DNA of 44,242 nt from Candidatus Aenigmatarchaeota archaeon (GTDB lineage: Archaea; Aenigmatarchaeota; Aenigmatarchaeia; QMZP01). Where the stretch lies: contig DAOVCJ010000006.1 of assembly GCA_030670085.1 (NCBI GenBank), forward strand, positions 1 through 44,242. Direction: 5' to 3'. The position numbers and the translations under genes are program-made. A model generated the notes under the pieces. It was not told where the DNA came from and did not search any database. It worked only from the letters and a program-made list of their open reading frames with translations. Positions 38,969-44,242 of the stretch are shown one piece after another. Numbering within the stretch: the first letter of the stretch is position 1; each line of letters starts with the position of its first letter.

Positions 38969-39205
38969 CTAAACGACAACTCTGTAATAGAATGTCTGGC
39001 TTGCTGTGGGGGATTTCCTTGTTATCCTTATAACATCCCCTGGTTTTGTGTTAAGATTCACTATAGCAGAATCGTCTGAAAAGATATTAGGAAGCTCCTT
39101 TTCAGTAATACCGAGTTTTTTCAAGAGAACTTCCTTTTCTTTTTTCGTCATAAGTTCATGCTTAGGAACCATTTCATGATTCAGTATATCGATTGCCTTA
39201 GCCAC
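38969..39205 (-). CDS. rpoH: DNA-directed RNA polymerase subunit H (RPB5-like)
   Basis: This small subunit corresponds to the C-terminal domain of eukaryotic RPB5. It has H-E-M-V-P-K-H-E-L-M near its N-terminus, K-L-G-I-T-E-K-E-L-P and the signature K-P-G-D-V-I-R-I-T-R-K-S-P-T-A, followed by Y-Y-R-V-V. The start is ambiguous: GTG at 39205 gives 78 residues, the family size; TTG at 39244 would add 13 residues. A TATA-like ATATAAATAGG lies at about 39278-39288. The following 145 nt to the AbrB gene contain CATACC/GGTATG arms that may be a terminator. Confidence 0.9.
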   Translation of the reverse strand: MAKAIDILNHEMVPKHELMTKKEKEVLLKKLGITEKELPNIFSDDSAIVNLNTKPGDVIRITRKSPTASQTFYYRVVV

Positions 39206-39291
39206 TCCGCTGCCCCTTCTTTTTGTATATGTTGTAGGTCTCAAGTATGATACCTACTATTTAGGTCTCGAACCTATTTATATCTTCATAT

Positions 39292-39321
39292 CCCGACTTT
39301 ATCTGATTGCTCCAAGTCGGG
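39292..39321. promoter_or_regulatory. 8-bp hairpin between AbrB-ACT gene and rpoH promoter
   Basis: CCCGACTT (39292-39299) pairs perfectly with AAGTCGGG (39314-39321) over 14 nt. It lies about 35 nt after the stop of the AbrB-ACT gene and upstream of the rpoH TATA-like box, so it could end the first transcript. On the plus strand it is followed by TCTCGAG, similar to the TCTCGAA after the tRNA-intron hairpins. Confidence 0.4.
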
Positions 39322-39355
39322 TCTCGAGTGTGAGCATGATTTTATTCGTTTTACA

Positions 39356-39751
39356 TTATACCTTGAACATCTCCACGGACTTCACGGTGTTTGCTGACAT
39401 GAATTCCTGCCTTAGGTTTTCGAATCCGTTACAACAGCGGGATATGTCAACCACAAGATCCCATTCCGTTAGGTTCTTTGATAGGGATCTGCTCTCGCTC
39501 GCTATGATGTTTATGTTATTCGTGTCCAGGATATTTGCGATGCTTGCAAGGGAATCAGGCAGATCAGTCAAAACGAACCTTAGCTTTGCGGATTTCCCCT
39601 TTACAAGCGGGAGCATCCTCAGTTCGTTCTTCTCATGGTCGGGAACCAGGATTACCTCGGTCCCGTTCTTAACTTTCAGGTTTTTCCTCACATGGGCAGG
39701 AATCAGTATCCTTCCCTTGGAATCCAGTCTCGCAACGTTTGTCCCCCTCAT
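39356..39751 (-). CDS. AbrB-ACT fusion regulator
   Basis: From the ATG at 39751 the protein has 131 residues: an N-terminal AbrB domain (R-L-D-S-K-G-R-I-L-I-P-A-H-V-R-K-N-L-K-V) and, from about residue 55, an ACT-like domain (L-R-F-V-L-T-D-L-P-D-S-L-A-S-I-A-N-I-L, then I-N-I-I-A-S-E-S). The ACT part suggests small-molecule, perhaps amino-acid, sensing by a DNA-binding protein. A GTG at 39760 is an alternative start. A TATA-like CTTTATAAAG lies near 39785-39795. The first 20 nt of the frame are almost identical to the start of the next upstream gene at 40236. Confidence 0.85.
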   Translation of the reverse strand: MRGTNVARLDSKGRILIPAHVRKNLKVKNGTEVILVPDHEKNELRMLPLVKGKSAKLRFVLTDLPDSLASIANILDTNNINIIASESRSLSKNLTEWDLVVDISRCCNGFENLRQEFMSANTVKSVEMFKV

Positions 39752-39828
39752 TTTTCCCACATCTTACACATTTTAGCTTCCTTCTTTATAAAGTTTTCAC
39801 CCATTCTAACGGGTTAAATTTTCATTTC

Positions 39829-40236
39829 CTAGGTTTTTTTGAAATCAATTTTTAGTTTTTTTATCATGTCATAAACATCTTGGGAAGGTATAAATTCTGC
39901 ATGAGGTGGGAAATCTCCGGTGAATTCTAGTGCCTTGTAAAATGTATAGGCAACTGCCCCACCAAGTCTACCAATCTTTTCGTCCCATAATTTAAACTGT
40001 GGTTCAACATACTTTTTTAATGCTGTAGTGGTAAGCCCATATTTTTTAGTGCAATGCTCTCTTAAAGCAGCCTCTGTATCACCACCATTCGTCAGCTCTA
40101 ATCCAGGCAACCGTATAACATCATCTTTACCTTTACGACCGAATACACATGATTCTCCTTCTTTTTCTATTTCAAACAGTACAAAAACTTTATGAATTGT
40201 CTCTGACCCAGGTTTTGTAACGTTTGTTCCCCTCAT
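39829..40236 (-). CDS. Nudix-like fold protein with degenerate box
   Basis: This 135-residue protein has the order of a Nudix domain: strand V-F-V-L-F-E-I-E, R-L-P-G-L-E-L-T-N-G-G-D-T-E-A-A-L-R-E and then H-C-T-K-K-Y-G-L. The G-x5-E part is weak and the E-E of R-E-x-x-E-E is replaced by T-K-K, so hydrolase activity is doubtful. The first six residues M-R-G-T-N-V copy the start of the AbrB-ACT protein. GGAGG lies about 8 nt before the ATG and overlaps the preceding stop. The DNA is AT-rich, suggesting accessory origin. A ligand-sensing or scaffold role is possible. Confidence 0.6.
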   Translation of the reverse strand: MRGTNVTKPGSETIHKVFVLFEIEKEGESCVFGRKGKDDVIRLPGLELTNGGDTEAALREHCTKKYGLTTTALKKYVEPQFKLWDEKIGRLGGAVAYTFYKALEFTGDFPPHAEFIPSQDVYDMIKKLKIDFKKT

Positions 40237-40247
40237 TTTTCAGCCTC

Positions 40248-40655
40248 CTAGCCAAGTAAATTCAGTAAGCCATACACCCCTTTTCGCTTTATCTTACCTA
40301 CACCGGGTGTGTAAAAATTCGTTTTATAATCGTTTCTATACAACCTGTAAACTGTAGTTTTGATAGCTGCATCGCCTCTAATTGTCCATTCATCATCTTC
40401 ATGAATTTCATGAAAACTATCAGGGTTGTTACGTATTCCGTGTTCTTTGAGTATCTTTGTTAGGGCTCCCCTCAGATCTGGCTTTTTTGTAAGAGAACGC
40501 TTTGCCTTCACCTTTGGTAACCCATAAAGAAGTTCACCTTTTTCCCTGATACCTAATACATAGTTGCTATCGTATTCAAGTACTCCAACTCCAATTTCCC
40601 ACAATTCTTTTCCCAGAACCTTAGCAATCTCATGTAGATCTTTAATTGTTCTCAT
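40248..40655 (-). CDS. Second Nudix-like fold protein, degenerate
   Basis: This 135-residue product, from the ATG at 40655 (a GTG at 40667 is an alternative), shows V-G-V-L-E-Y-D-S-N-Y-V-L-G-I-R-E-K-G-E-L and then L-P-K-V-K. After that, L-R-G-A-L-T-K-I-L-K-E-H-G-I lies where R-E-x-x-E-E-x-G would be. The fold pattern resembles Nudix but the catalytic Glu set is lost. It is 11 nt from the next gene (39829-40236), so the two form an operon of two related, probably non-enzymatic proteins. GTGAT lies about 6 nt upstream. The function is unknown. Confidence 0.55.
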   Translation of the reverse strand: MRTIKDLHEIAKVLGKELWEIGVGVLEYDSNYVLGIREKGELLYGLPKVKAKRSLTKKPDLRGALTKILKEHGIRNNPDSFHEIHEDDEWTIRGDAAIKTTVYRLYRNDYKTNFYTPGVGKIKRKGVYGLLNLLG

Positions 40656-40794
40656 AATAATCATCACTTAATGAATTTCTTGATATAATAATTAATGCAA
40701 AGGTTTATAAAATTTACTCGTAAAATATAGTAAAAAGGGTTTTTTAGGCAAAAGTATTTAAATTCTAAAGGTCAATATCCAAACCCCTGATATC

Positions 40795-41697
40795 ATGAAA
40801 ACAGATCTAGGTGGCAAAATGGTAATCAACAATAGAAATTATAAAAATCATATCCCCATAGAATATGACCCTCAAGAATCCATTACATTGGATCATTTTG
40901 CTAGTTATAAGTGGTTTAGAAGCATGTTGGATCACTATGGATTTAAAGAACCCTTCCGGCTTGGTGACAAGCTTGAAATACATTCTGCAAGACAAAACTT
41001 AGAGCATCAGGCTGAAAAATCTGTTAAGATAACAAGCCATGATTATGATGCCTGGGGATTCCCAAAAGATGATGATTTCGCTCCTGAGCAAATAGAAGAA
41101 TGGGGATTTGTGCCTGAGGAACTTTTGCTGCGCTGGAAATCTGGATTGCTCAGAGGGGAAGAGCTTAAAAGTGAGGAGGAATTTTATAATAGGCTGAAAA
41201 ATGTCAAGAATATTAGGAATCCAGGAAAGATAAAACCCATTAATGTGAAAATTCTAGTAACCGAGGCCACACCAACCAGAATCCCATCCAGTGTAATGGA
41301 TGTTTATAACTTACGCTTAAAATATCCTGAAAAATATCAAAAAGGAACACCTATCAATATCAGAAAATATGAAACAAGCCTTGAAGATCCTACCAGGTTC
41401 ACCATCATAGATGATGGAAAATACGCCTACGTGTTGTGGAGGGTGTTAAAAGATGGTGTTGATATAGAGCTAGGAAAACCTCAAAAAGTGACAGAAGGAA
41501 TATGGGTTGGTTACTTTATCTGGGATAAACCACCAGAACCGATACACATATTAAACACGGCCTTTGATGAAACATGGAATGATTTGGCAATAGATATCCC
41601 AGTTATACAGAAAGAGAAGAAGAGCAGGATAAAAGAACTCCAGAGAAACGGCATAGAAGAACGCAGATTCAGGGGTAAAGAAATTAAGAGGAGATAA
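40795..41697 (+). CDS. Hypothetical protein with PLD-sensor-like C-terminal part
   Basis: The protein has 300 residues. The N-terminal 140 residues are charged and unrecognised. From about residue 160 (I-K-P-I-N-V-K-I-L-V-T-E-A-T-P) to 270 it looks like the effector domain attached to TrmB-type regulators and other PLD-like sensors: R-F-T-I-I-D-D-G-K-Y-A-Y-V-L-W, then a hydrophobic strand G-Y-F-I-W and F-D-E-T-W-N-D-L. No catalytic H-K-D motif is seen. The tail is basic. A TATA-like GTATTTAAATTC is about 40 nt upstream. The convergent TrmB gene ends 6 nt away; the pair may act in one sensing circuit, by inference. Confidence 0.6.
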   Translation: MKTDLGGKMVINNRNYKNHIPIEYDPQESITLDHFASYKWFRSMLDHYGFKEPFRLGDKLEIHSARQNLEHQAEKSVKITSHDYDAWGFPKDDDFAPEQIEEWGFVPEELLLRWKSGLLRGEELKSEEEFYNRLKNVKNIRNPGKIKPINVKILVTEATPTRIPSSVMDVYNLRLKYPEKYQKGTPINIRKYETSLEDPTRFTIIDDGKYAYVLWRVLKDGVDIELGKPQKVTEGIWVGYFIWDKPPEPIHILNTAFDETWNDLAIDIPVIQKEKKSRIKELQRNGIEERRFRGKEIKRR

Positions 41698-41702
41698 AAG
41701 CA

Positions 41703-42506
41703 TCAAATCTTTTCCCAGATGAGATTGAAATACTCCTTCATTACACTTACAAAAACCGGATTGTTGATTATGAGCATCTCATAGCCAAATTCTCTGTCCG
41801 TTCCAGGGATGCCGGTAAAAACCTGCTTTCCCCATTTCAGAACCATTGTTACCATTTTATCGTCTATTATATTTCCTCTCATACTCCCCTTATAATCGGT
41901 CTTTATCTCAACCCCAACTTTTGACAGCATTTCTATATTTTTCCTAACTTCTTCATTCTCTGGTTTGTATAGAAGCAACCTCATCTTCACGCCTTTTTTT
42001 GCTATTTTTTTGAGGATATCAGAGTCATCCCTGACAAACGAGGCATCACCTGAAAACATAAGAATTTCGTTCCCTGCCTGCTTTTCTGAATCTTGTCTCA
42101 TCGCAACGATATTACTCTTATTCTTTGTTGACCACATTCCCCATTTTTCCCCCTTTGGTGGCTTACTCTCGGGTATGAGTTTTGAGAAATCCTCCGCTAC
42201 CTTGTCGCACACACCCTTCATGGTATCCATACCTCTTTCAAAATCCCCTCTCTTGTGCCTCATGTAGTGTTCAAGCGCCATCCTGGCTTCTATTGGTTTG
42301 TAGCGCTTGGGTCTTGTTTTGGTGGAAAGAACGAATCCCATCTTGATCAGCTTCTCAATTGTGTCATAGACCCTGGGAAGGGGTATCTTAGCCATTCTGG
42401 ATATTTCCTCTGCTGTTGAGGTTCCGTGGGTCATGAGACATATCAAAGTTTTCGCTTCGTACTCGCTCAGACCGATTTCATGCAGCAGTCCTTCAGTCGC
42501 ATTCAT
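41703..42506 (-). CDS. TrmB-family transcriptional regulator
   Basis: This 267-residue protein has an N-terminal winged helix (G-L-S-E-Y-E-A-K-T-L-I-C-L-M, then T-A-E-E-I-S-R-M-A-K-I-P-L-P-R-V-Y, continuing D-T-I-E-K-L) typical of TrmB. A coiled-coil linker (residues 85-115) and a C-terminal PLD-like sensor domain follow, with L-R-L-L-L-Y-K-P and I-I-D-D-K-M-V-T-M-V-L, ending F-N-L-I-W-E-K-I. TrmB proteins often respond to sugars. A TATA-like ATTTAAATAC at about 42538-42548 lies 30-40 nt upstream. Another protein with a similar sensor-like part is encoded convergently at 40795-41697. Confidence 0.9.
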   Translation of the reverse strand: MNATEGLLHEIGLSEYEAKTLICLMTHGTSTAEEISRMAKIPLPRVYDTIEKLIKMGFVLSTKTRPKRYKPIEARMALEHYMRHKRGDFERGMDTMKGVCDKVAEDFSKLIPESKPPKGEKWGMWSTKNKSNIVAMRQDSEKQAGNEILMFSGDASFVRDDSDILKKIAKKGVKMRLLLYKPENEEVRKNIEMLSKVGVEIKTDYKGSMRGNIIDDKMVTMVLKWGKQVFTGIPGTDREFGYEMLIINNPVFVSVMKEYFNLIWEKI

Positions 42507-42601
42507 AAACTCACCAAGGAGTTTATTATTCGGTTTGGTATTTAAATACTTTTCCGTAAAAAACCGGAAAACAAATAAAAAAATAAGTGGGCCCAGAGGG
42601 A

Positions 42602-42648
42602 AATCCGAGAGACGGCTTTCTCCAATCTTCCCAAGCCGTCATACGCTT
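42602..42648 (-). other. 47-nt T-loop tRNA intron with GACGGCTT hairpin (tRNA-Lys UUU)
   Basis: The position is 59/60. Central helix TTCG/CGGA (one G-U) and 3-nt bulges GAG-A type and TTT fit a BHB. The core AGCGTATGACGGCTT...AAGCCGTCTCT is the family consensus, with a 14-nt loop. It is exactly the same length as the tRNA-Arg intron. Confidence 0.85.
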
Positions 42649-42670
42649 CTCGAACCCTCGACACCCGGGT

Positions 42671-42753
42671 TTAGAGCACTCTCGCTTAAAGCGAATTTCT
42701 CCCTGTCACTGGCAATCCATGCGATTGCCTCAACATGCTTTTATCCTGACAGA
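42671..42753 (-). other. 83-nt intron at position 37/38 of tRNA-Lys(UUU)
   Basis: Boundaries come from restoring the anticodon arm; a clean 4-bp BHB helix is not obvious. Inside are three strong hairpin arms: GCTTTTATC/GATAAAAGC (includes the anticodon), GGCAATC/GATTGCC and TCGCTT/AAGCGA, plus CTGTCA/TGACAG. Confidence 0.65.
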
Positions 42754-42907
42754 TAAAAGCCCGGTGCTCTACCAACTGAGCTATGGGCCCATATGTTAAT
42801 AAGAATATAAGATAAGGGAAATTTATAAATGTAATTCGTGACAAGTTTGCTCATAAAGGCCCATATCATAAATGAATCATATATATTATTCCTGACTAAC
42901 TATAATT

Positions 42908-43465
42908 ATGAAAAGGTGGTTTGCACTTGTTCCTGCCTTGGTTTTAGTGATAGCTGTTTCTGGCTGCACGACCCAGCAGGGCGAGGACATGATTGCTCTT
43001 GCACCTTATGCTGACATAGAAGCCACTGTGATCTCCTTATCATTAGATGAATCAGGGAATTATTATGAAGGGGATGAACTTACTGATGCTCCAGATGATT
43101 CAGCAATCGTTAGAATTGATAAAATCGTTGAGACCGGCGGTTCTCATGAATTCAATTGGACTTCGGTAGGCATTGAAGAAGGTAAAGAGGTTTCACTTGG
43201 TTTCAGGTATACTGCAAGACCGGCAAAAATAATAACCGTTGTTGGCCAAACAACGCAAACAGGTGATACAATTTCCCACGATATTGTACCCACGGAAATC
43301 ACGTTTGAAAACGGATATTTTGTATTCAAGATAAATGGTAATTCAGAGACTGAAACAATATTATCGGGTCTAGAAGAGGGAACCAAATTCAAAGCAAGAA
43401 TTTGGCATGTCCCTGGATGGGAAGAAATTGATAAAAAGGTACAGAAATATGAAATAATTTCTTAA
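42908..43465 (+). CDS. Secreted lipoprotein of unknown function
   Basis: This 185-residue protein has a typical lipoprotein signal: M-K-R-W, a hydrophobic stretch, and lipobox A-V-S-G-C (Cys at about residue 19), followed by T-T-Q-Q-G. The mature part is predicted to be a beta-rich, acidic domain with one N-W-T sequon and no further Cys; the order of strands recalls an OB-like or beta-sandwich fold but no family is recognised. AT-rich promoter-like DNA (about 42870-42895) lies just before the ATG. It is isolated between two tRNA genes. Confidence 0.8.
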   Translation: MKRWFALVPALVLVIAVSGCTTQQGEDMIALAPYADIEATVISLSLDESGNYYEGDELTDAPDDSAIVRIDKIVETGGSHEFNWTSVGIEEGKEVSLGFRYTARPAKIITVVGQTTQTGDTISHDIVPTEITFENGYFVFKINGNSETETILSGLEEGTKFKARIWHVPGWEEIDKKVQKYEIIS

Positions 43466-43517
43466 TGCCTTCAGGGAGGGTGTTACACTTTTTCCGCGCA
43501 TCTTGATTTTACTACAA

Positions 43518-43590
43518 CGCCCTGGCCGGGATTCGAACCCGGGTCCTGGGAGTGACAGTCCCAGATGCTAAACCACTACACTACCAGAGC
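43518..43590 (-). tRNA. tRNA-Asp(GUC), no intron
   Basis: The 73-nt tRNA has acceptor GCTCTGG/CCAGGGC with one G-U pair, anticodon loop C-T-GTC-A-C, stem CTGGG... /...CCCAG, T-arm CCGGG/CCCGG with loop TTCGAAT, and discriminator G. The T-loop that carries introns in the Lys and Arg genes is continuous here. A hairpin-family element lies 6 nt upstream of the 5' end. Confidence 0.96.
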
Positions 43591-43596
43591 ATTTCC

Positions 43597-43640
43597 TTCG
43601 AATTACGGCTTTGCTCAACCCATGTAAGCCGTCATGTGTT
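43597..43640 (-). repeat. Hairpin-family element in the tRNA-Asp 5' flank
   Basis: On the minus strand CACATGACGGCTT is followed by a 14-nt loop and AAGCCGT, then AATTCGAA, which ends 6-8 nt before the tRNA. A TATA-like ATTATTTAAATA (about 43664-43676) puts transcription start just upstream of the hairpin, so the element would be in the tRNA leader. Confidence 0.7.
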
Positions 43641-43705
43641 TTCTGATATTAAGAGTATATTGTTATTTAAATAATTAAAACTTGCTGTTTTTGAAAAATG
43701 AAAAG

Positions 43706-43820
43706 TGAAGGCAGCTATCTGGATTTCCCTCACGAATGAAGTACACACCAGACCGTTGGGAGGCTTGACTTCCGTGTTCGGAATGGGTACGGGTAAACAC
43801 TCCCACTTTGGCCGCCATCA
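43706..43820 (-). rRNA. rrf: 5S ribosomal RNA
   Basis: The conserved 5S core is clear on the minus strand: CCCGTACCCATTCCGAACAC, GGAAGTCAAGCC and the loop-E/helix-IV region with GGTCTGG. The ends pair as TGATGGCGGC / GCTGCCTTCA, giving about 115 nt. It lies between tRNA-Lys(CUU) and tRNA-Asp on the same strand and is separated from any 16S/23S in this window. Confidence 0.95.
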
Positions 43821-43859
43821 AATAATAATTGCGAATCAGGTATTTAAACGTTAATTTTA

Positions 43860-43982
43860 TGGGCCCGAGGGGAGATTCGAGGGACGGCTTGTTTCAATAC
43901 ATCCAAGCCGTCATACGCTTTTTCGAACCCCTGACATCTCGGTTAAGAGCCGAGCGCTCTAACCAGGCTGAGCTACGGGCCC
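43860..43982 (-). tRNA. tRNA-Lys(CUU) with a T-loop intron
   Basis: Acceptor GGGCCCG/CGGGCCC, D-arm GCTC/GAGC, anticodon stem CTCGG/CCGAG with loop C-T-CTT-A-A, variable loop ATGTC, T-stem AGGGG/CCCCT. The T-loop is interrupted by a 48-nt intron. The mature length is 75 nt; discriminator A. The 5' flank TCGATGTGAC matches that of tRNA-Arg, and the acceptor arm is identical to it, suggesting that the two genes share a recent origin. Confidence 0.94.
43874..43921 (-). other. 48-nt T-loop tRNA intron with GACGGCTTG hairpin (tRNA-Lys CUU)
   Basis: The position is 59/60. Central helix TTCG/CGAA, bulges AAA and TCT. Core: AGCGTATGACGGCTTG, loop GATGTATTGAAA, CAAGCCGTC. The loop differs from the tRNA-Arg intron loop (GATATATTGAAA) by one base. 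Confidence 0.88.
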
Positions 43983-43990
43983 GTCACATC

Positions 43991-44030
43991 GAACGACGGC
44001 TTATTTTGATTTATCCAAGCCGTCATTACG
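43991..44030 (-). repeat. Hairpin-family element in the tRNA-Lys(CUU) 5' flank
   Basis: On the minus strand CGTAATGACGGCTT is followed by GGATAAATCAAAAT and AAGCCGTC, then GTTCGATGTGAC directly before the tRNA 5' end. It is the closest standalone copy to the T-loop introns. TATA-like DNA (TATTTAAAA, about 44047-44056) lies upstream, so the hairpin is probably transcribed in the pre-tRNA leader. Confidence 0.75.
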
Positions 44031-44102
44031 TTTTTATAAGTCTTATTTTTTAAATAGGTTTAAATAAAAATATTTAACCTTGTACTTAAAAATCAAGCGG
44101 AG

Positions 44103-44242
44103 GTGATTACTTTCCCGAAAAAAACAAAGCCCAGGAAGGCTAAGAAAGCTGTGAAAAAAGAGAAAAAGGCTGAGAAGAGAACTGTGAAGAGGCCGCTTCC
44201 AGAGGTTAACATAGGCTTAGTCGGTCATGTTGATCATGGCAA
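44103..44242 (+). CDS. Translation initiation factor aIF2 gamma subunit (N-terminus only)
   Basis: The frame runs off the window end. After a Lys-rich N-terminal tail of about 32 residues come P-L-P-E-V-N-I-G-L-V-G-H-V-D-H-G, the G1 loop typical of aIF2-gamma (E-V-N-I-G rather than the EF-1-alpha start). aIF2 brings initiator tRNA to the ribosome. The GTG at 44103 is taken as start because it is the only common start codon between the in-frame upstream stop and the G1 loop, yet it overlaps the GGAGGTGAT ribosome site, so the true start could be another, non-ATG codon a few nt downstream. The tail is not found in most aIF2-gamma proteins. Confidence 0.85.
   Translation, partial: MITFPKKTKPRKAKKAVKKEKKAEKRTVKRPLPEVNIGLVGHVDHG

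Larger units (their letters stand above)
42588..42790 (-). tRNA. tRNA-Lys(UUU) with two introns (203-nt precursor)
   Basis: Acceptor GGGCCCA pairs with TGGGCCC, the D-arm GCTC/GAGC is regular, and anticodon stem CCGGG/CCCGG encloses loop C-T-TTT-A-A once an 83-nt intron (42671-42753) is removed. T-stem GAGGG/CCCTC forms after removing a 47-nt T-loop intron (42602-42648). The mature length is 73 nt; introns make up 130 of 203 nt. A TATA-like TTTATAAAT lies about 38 nt upstream. The 5' flank has no hairpin, unlike the other Lys and Asp genes. Confidence 0.9.

Noticed and set aside
17951-44030. Hairpin family read as a CRISPR array
   Set aside because: Copies are scattered over 26 kb at unequal distances, sit in tRNA loops and leaders, and no cas gene is present.

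Overview
This window is archaeal. It encodes split RNA polymerase subunits (A'/A'' and B'/B'') with RpoH, archaeal lipid enzymes (glycerol-1-phosphate dehydrogenase and GGGP synthase), Alba, aIF2-gamma, a Pop5-type RNase P protein, a family-B DNA polymerase and tRNAs interrupted by bulge-helix-bulge (BHB) introns. Many genes have a TATA-like box about 25-28 nt before the start codon, so they are probably leaderless. Genes inside operons carry GGTGA or GGAGG ribosome sites. A 395-residue, three-unit-looking tRNA splicing endonuclease, very small proteins, lysine/proline-rich tails and several bacterial-type genes (metK, M23 peptidase, lysozyme fold) suggest a DPANN-type or similarly reduced lineage. 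The sequence alone does not fix the phylum.

Layout. 1-8.0 kb: a large membrane-anchored surface protein (cut by the window edge), a VTT membrane protein, bacterial-type metK, a DUF429 nuclease-like protein, type-1 IPP isomerase, ftsY, G1P dehydrogenase and GGGP synthase; idi, egsA and the GGGP synthase serve isoprenoid ether-lipid synthesis. 8.0-14.7 kb: nine consecutive same-strand genes for membrane-anchored proteins. Six have short K/R-G type-IV-pilin-like N-termini, one is an M23 metallopeptidase with intact zinc ligands, one is a lytic-transglycosylase fold that lost its catalytic Glu, and one is an 801-residue protein with Asp-rich calcium-type loops. 14.7-30.2 kb: informational and housekeeping genes (alba, Pop5, asnS, YbaK deacylase, tRNA-Arg, EamA transporter, tRNA-Met, a SerA-like dehydrogenase, endA, polB, YjbQ, AlaX, IMPase, a GT-A glycosyltransferase, map, Nudix, MGMT). 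30.3-39.2 kb, minus strand: rpoH, a small AbrB gene, rpoB'', rpoB', rpoA', rpoA'', rpl6, rpl32e. 39.3-42.5 kb: accessory genes (an AbrB-ACT regulator, two degenerate Nudix-like genes, a PLD-sensor-like protein, a TrmB regulator). 42.6-44.2 kb: tRNA-Lys(UUU), a lipoprotein, tRNA-Asp, 5S rRNA, tRNA-Lys(CUU) and the start of aIF2-gamma.

The most unusual signal is a dispersed RNA hairpin family: a stem GACGGCTTG/CAAGCCGTC around a loop of 12-14 nt, usually preceded by a short CGNAT-like bulge. It forms the core of 47-48 nt introns in the T-loop of three tRNAs (Arg-UCG, Lys-UUU, Lys-CUU). It also stands directly upstream of two tRNA genes (Lys-CUU, Asp), between AbrB and rpoB'', and, in a base-pair-compensated form (GACGGATTG/CAATCCGTC), upstream of a zinc-ribbon gene. 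The same window encodes the large splicing endonuclease expected to cut non-canonical BHB sites. The second highlight is the pilin-like operon that combines cell-wall-hydrolase folds in an archaeon.
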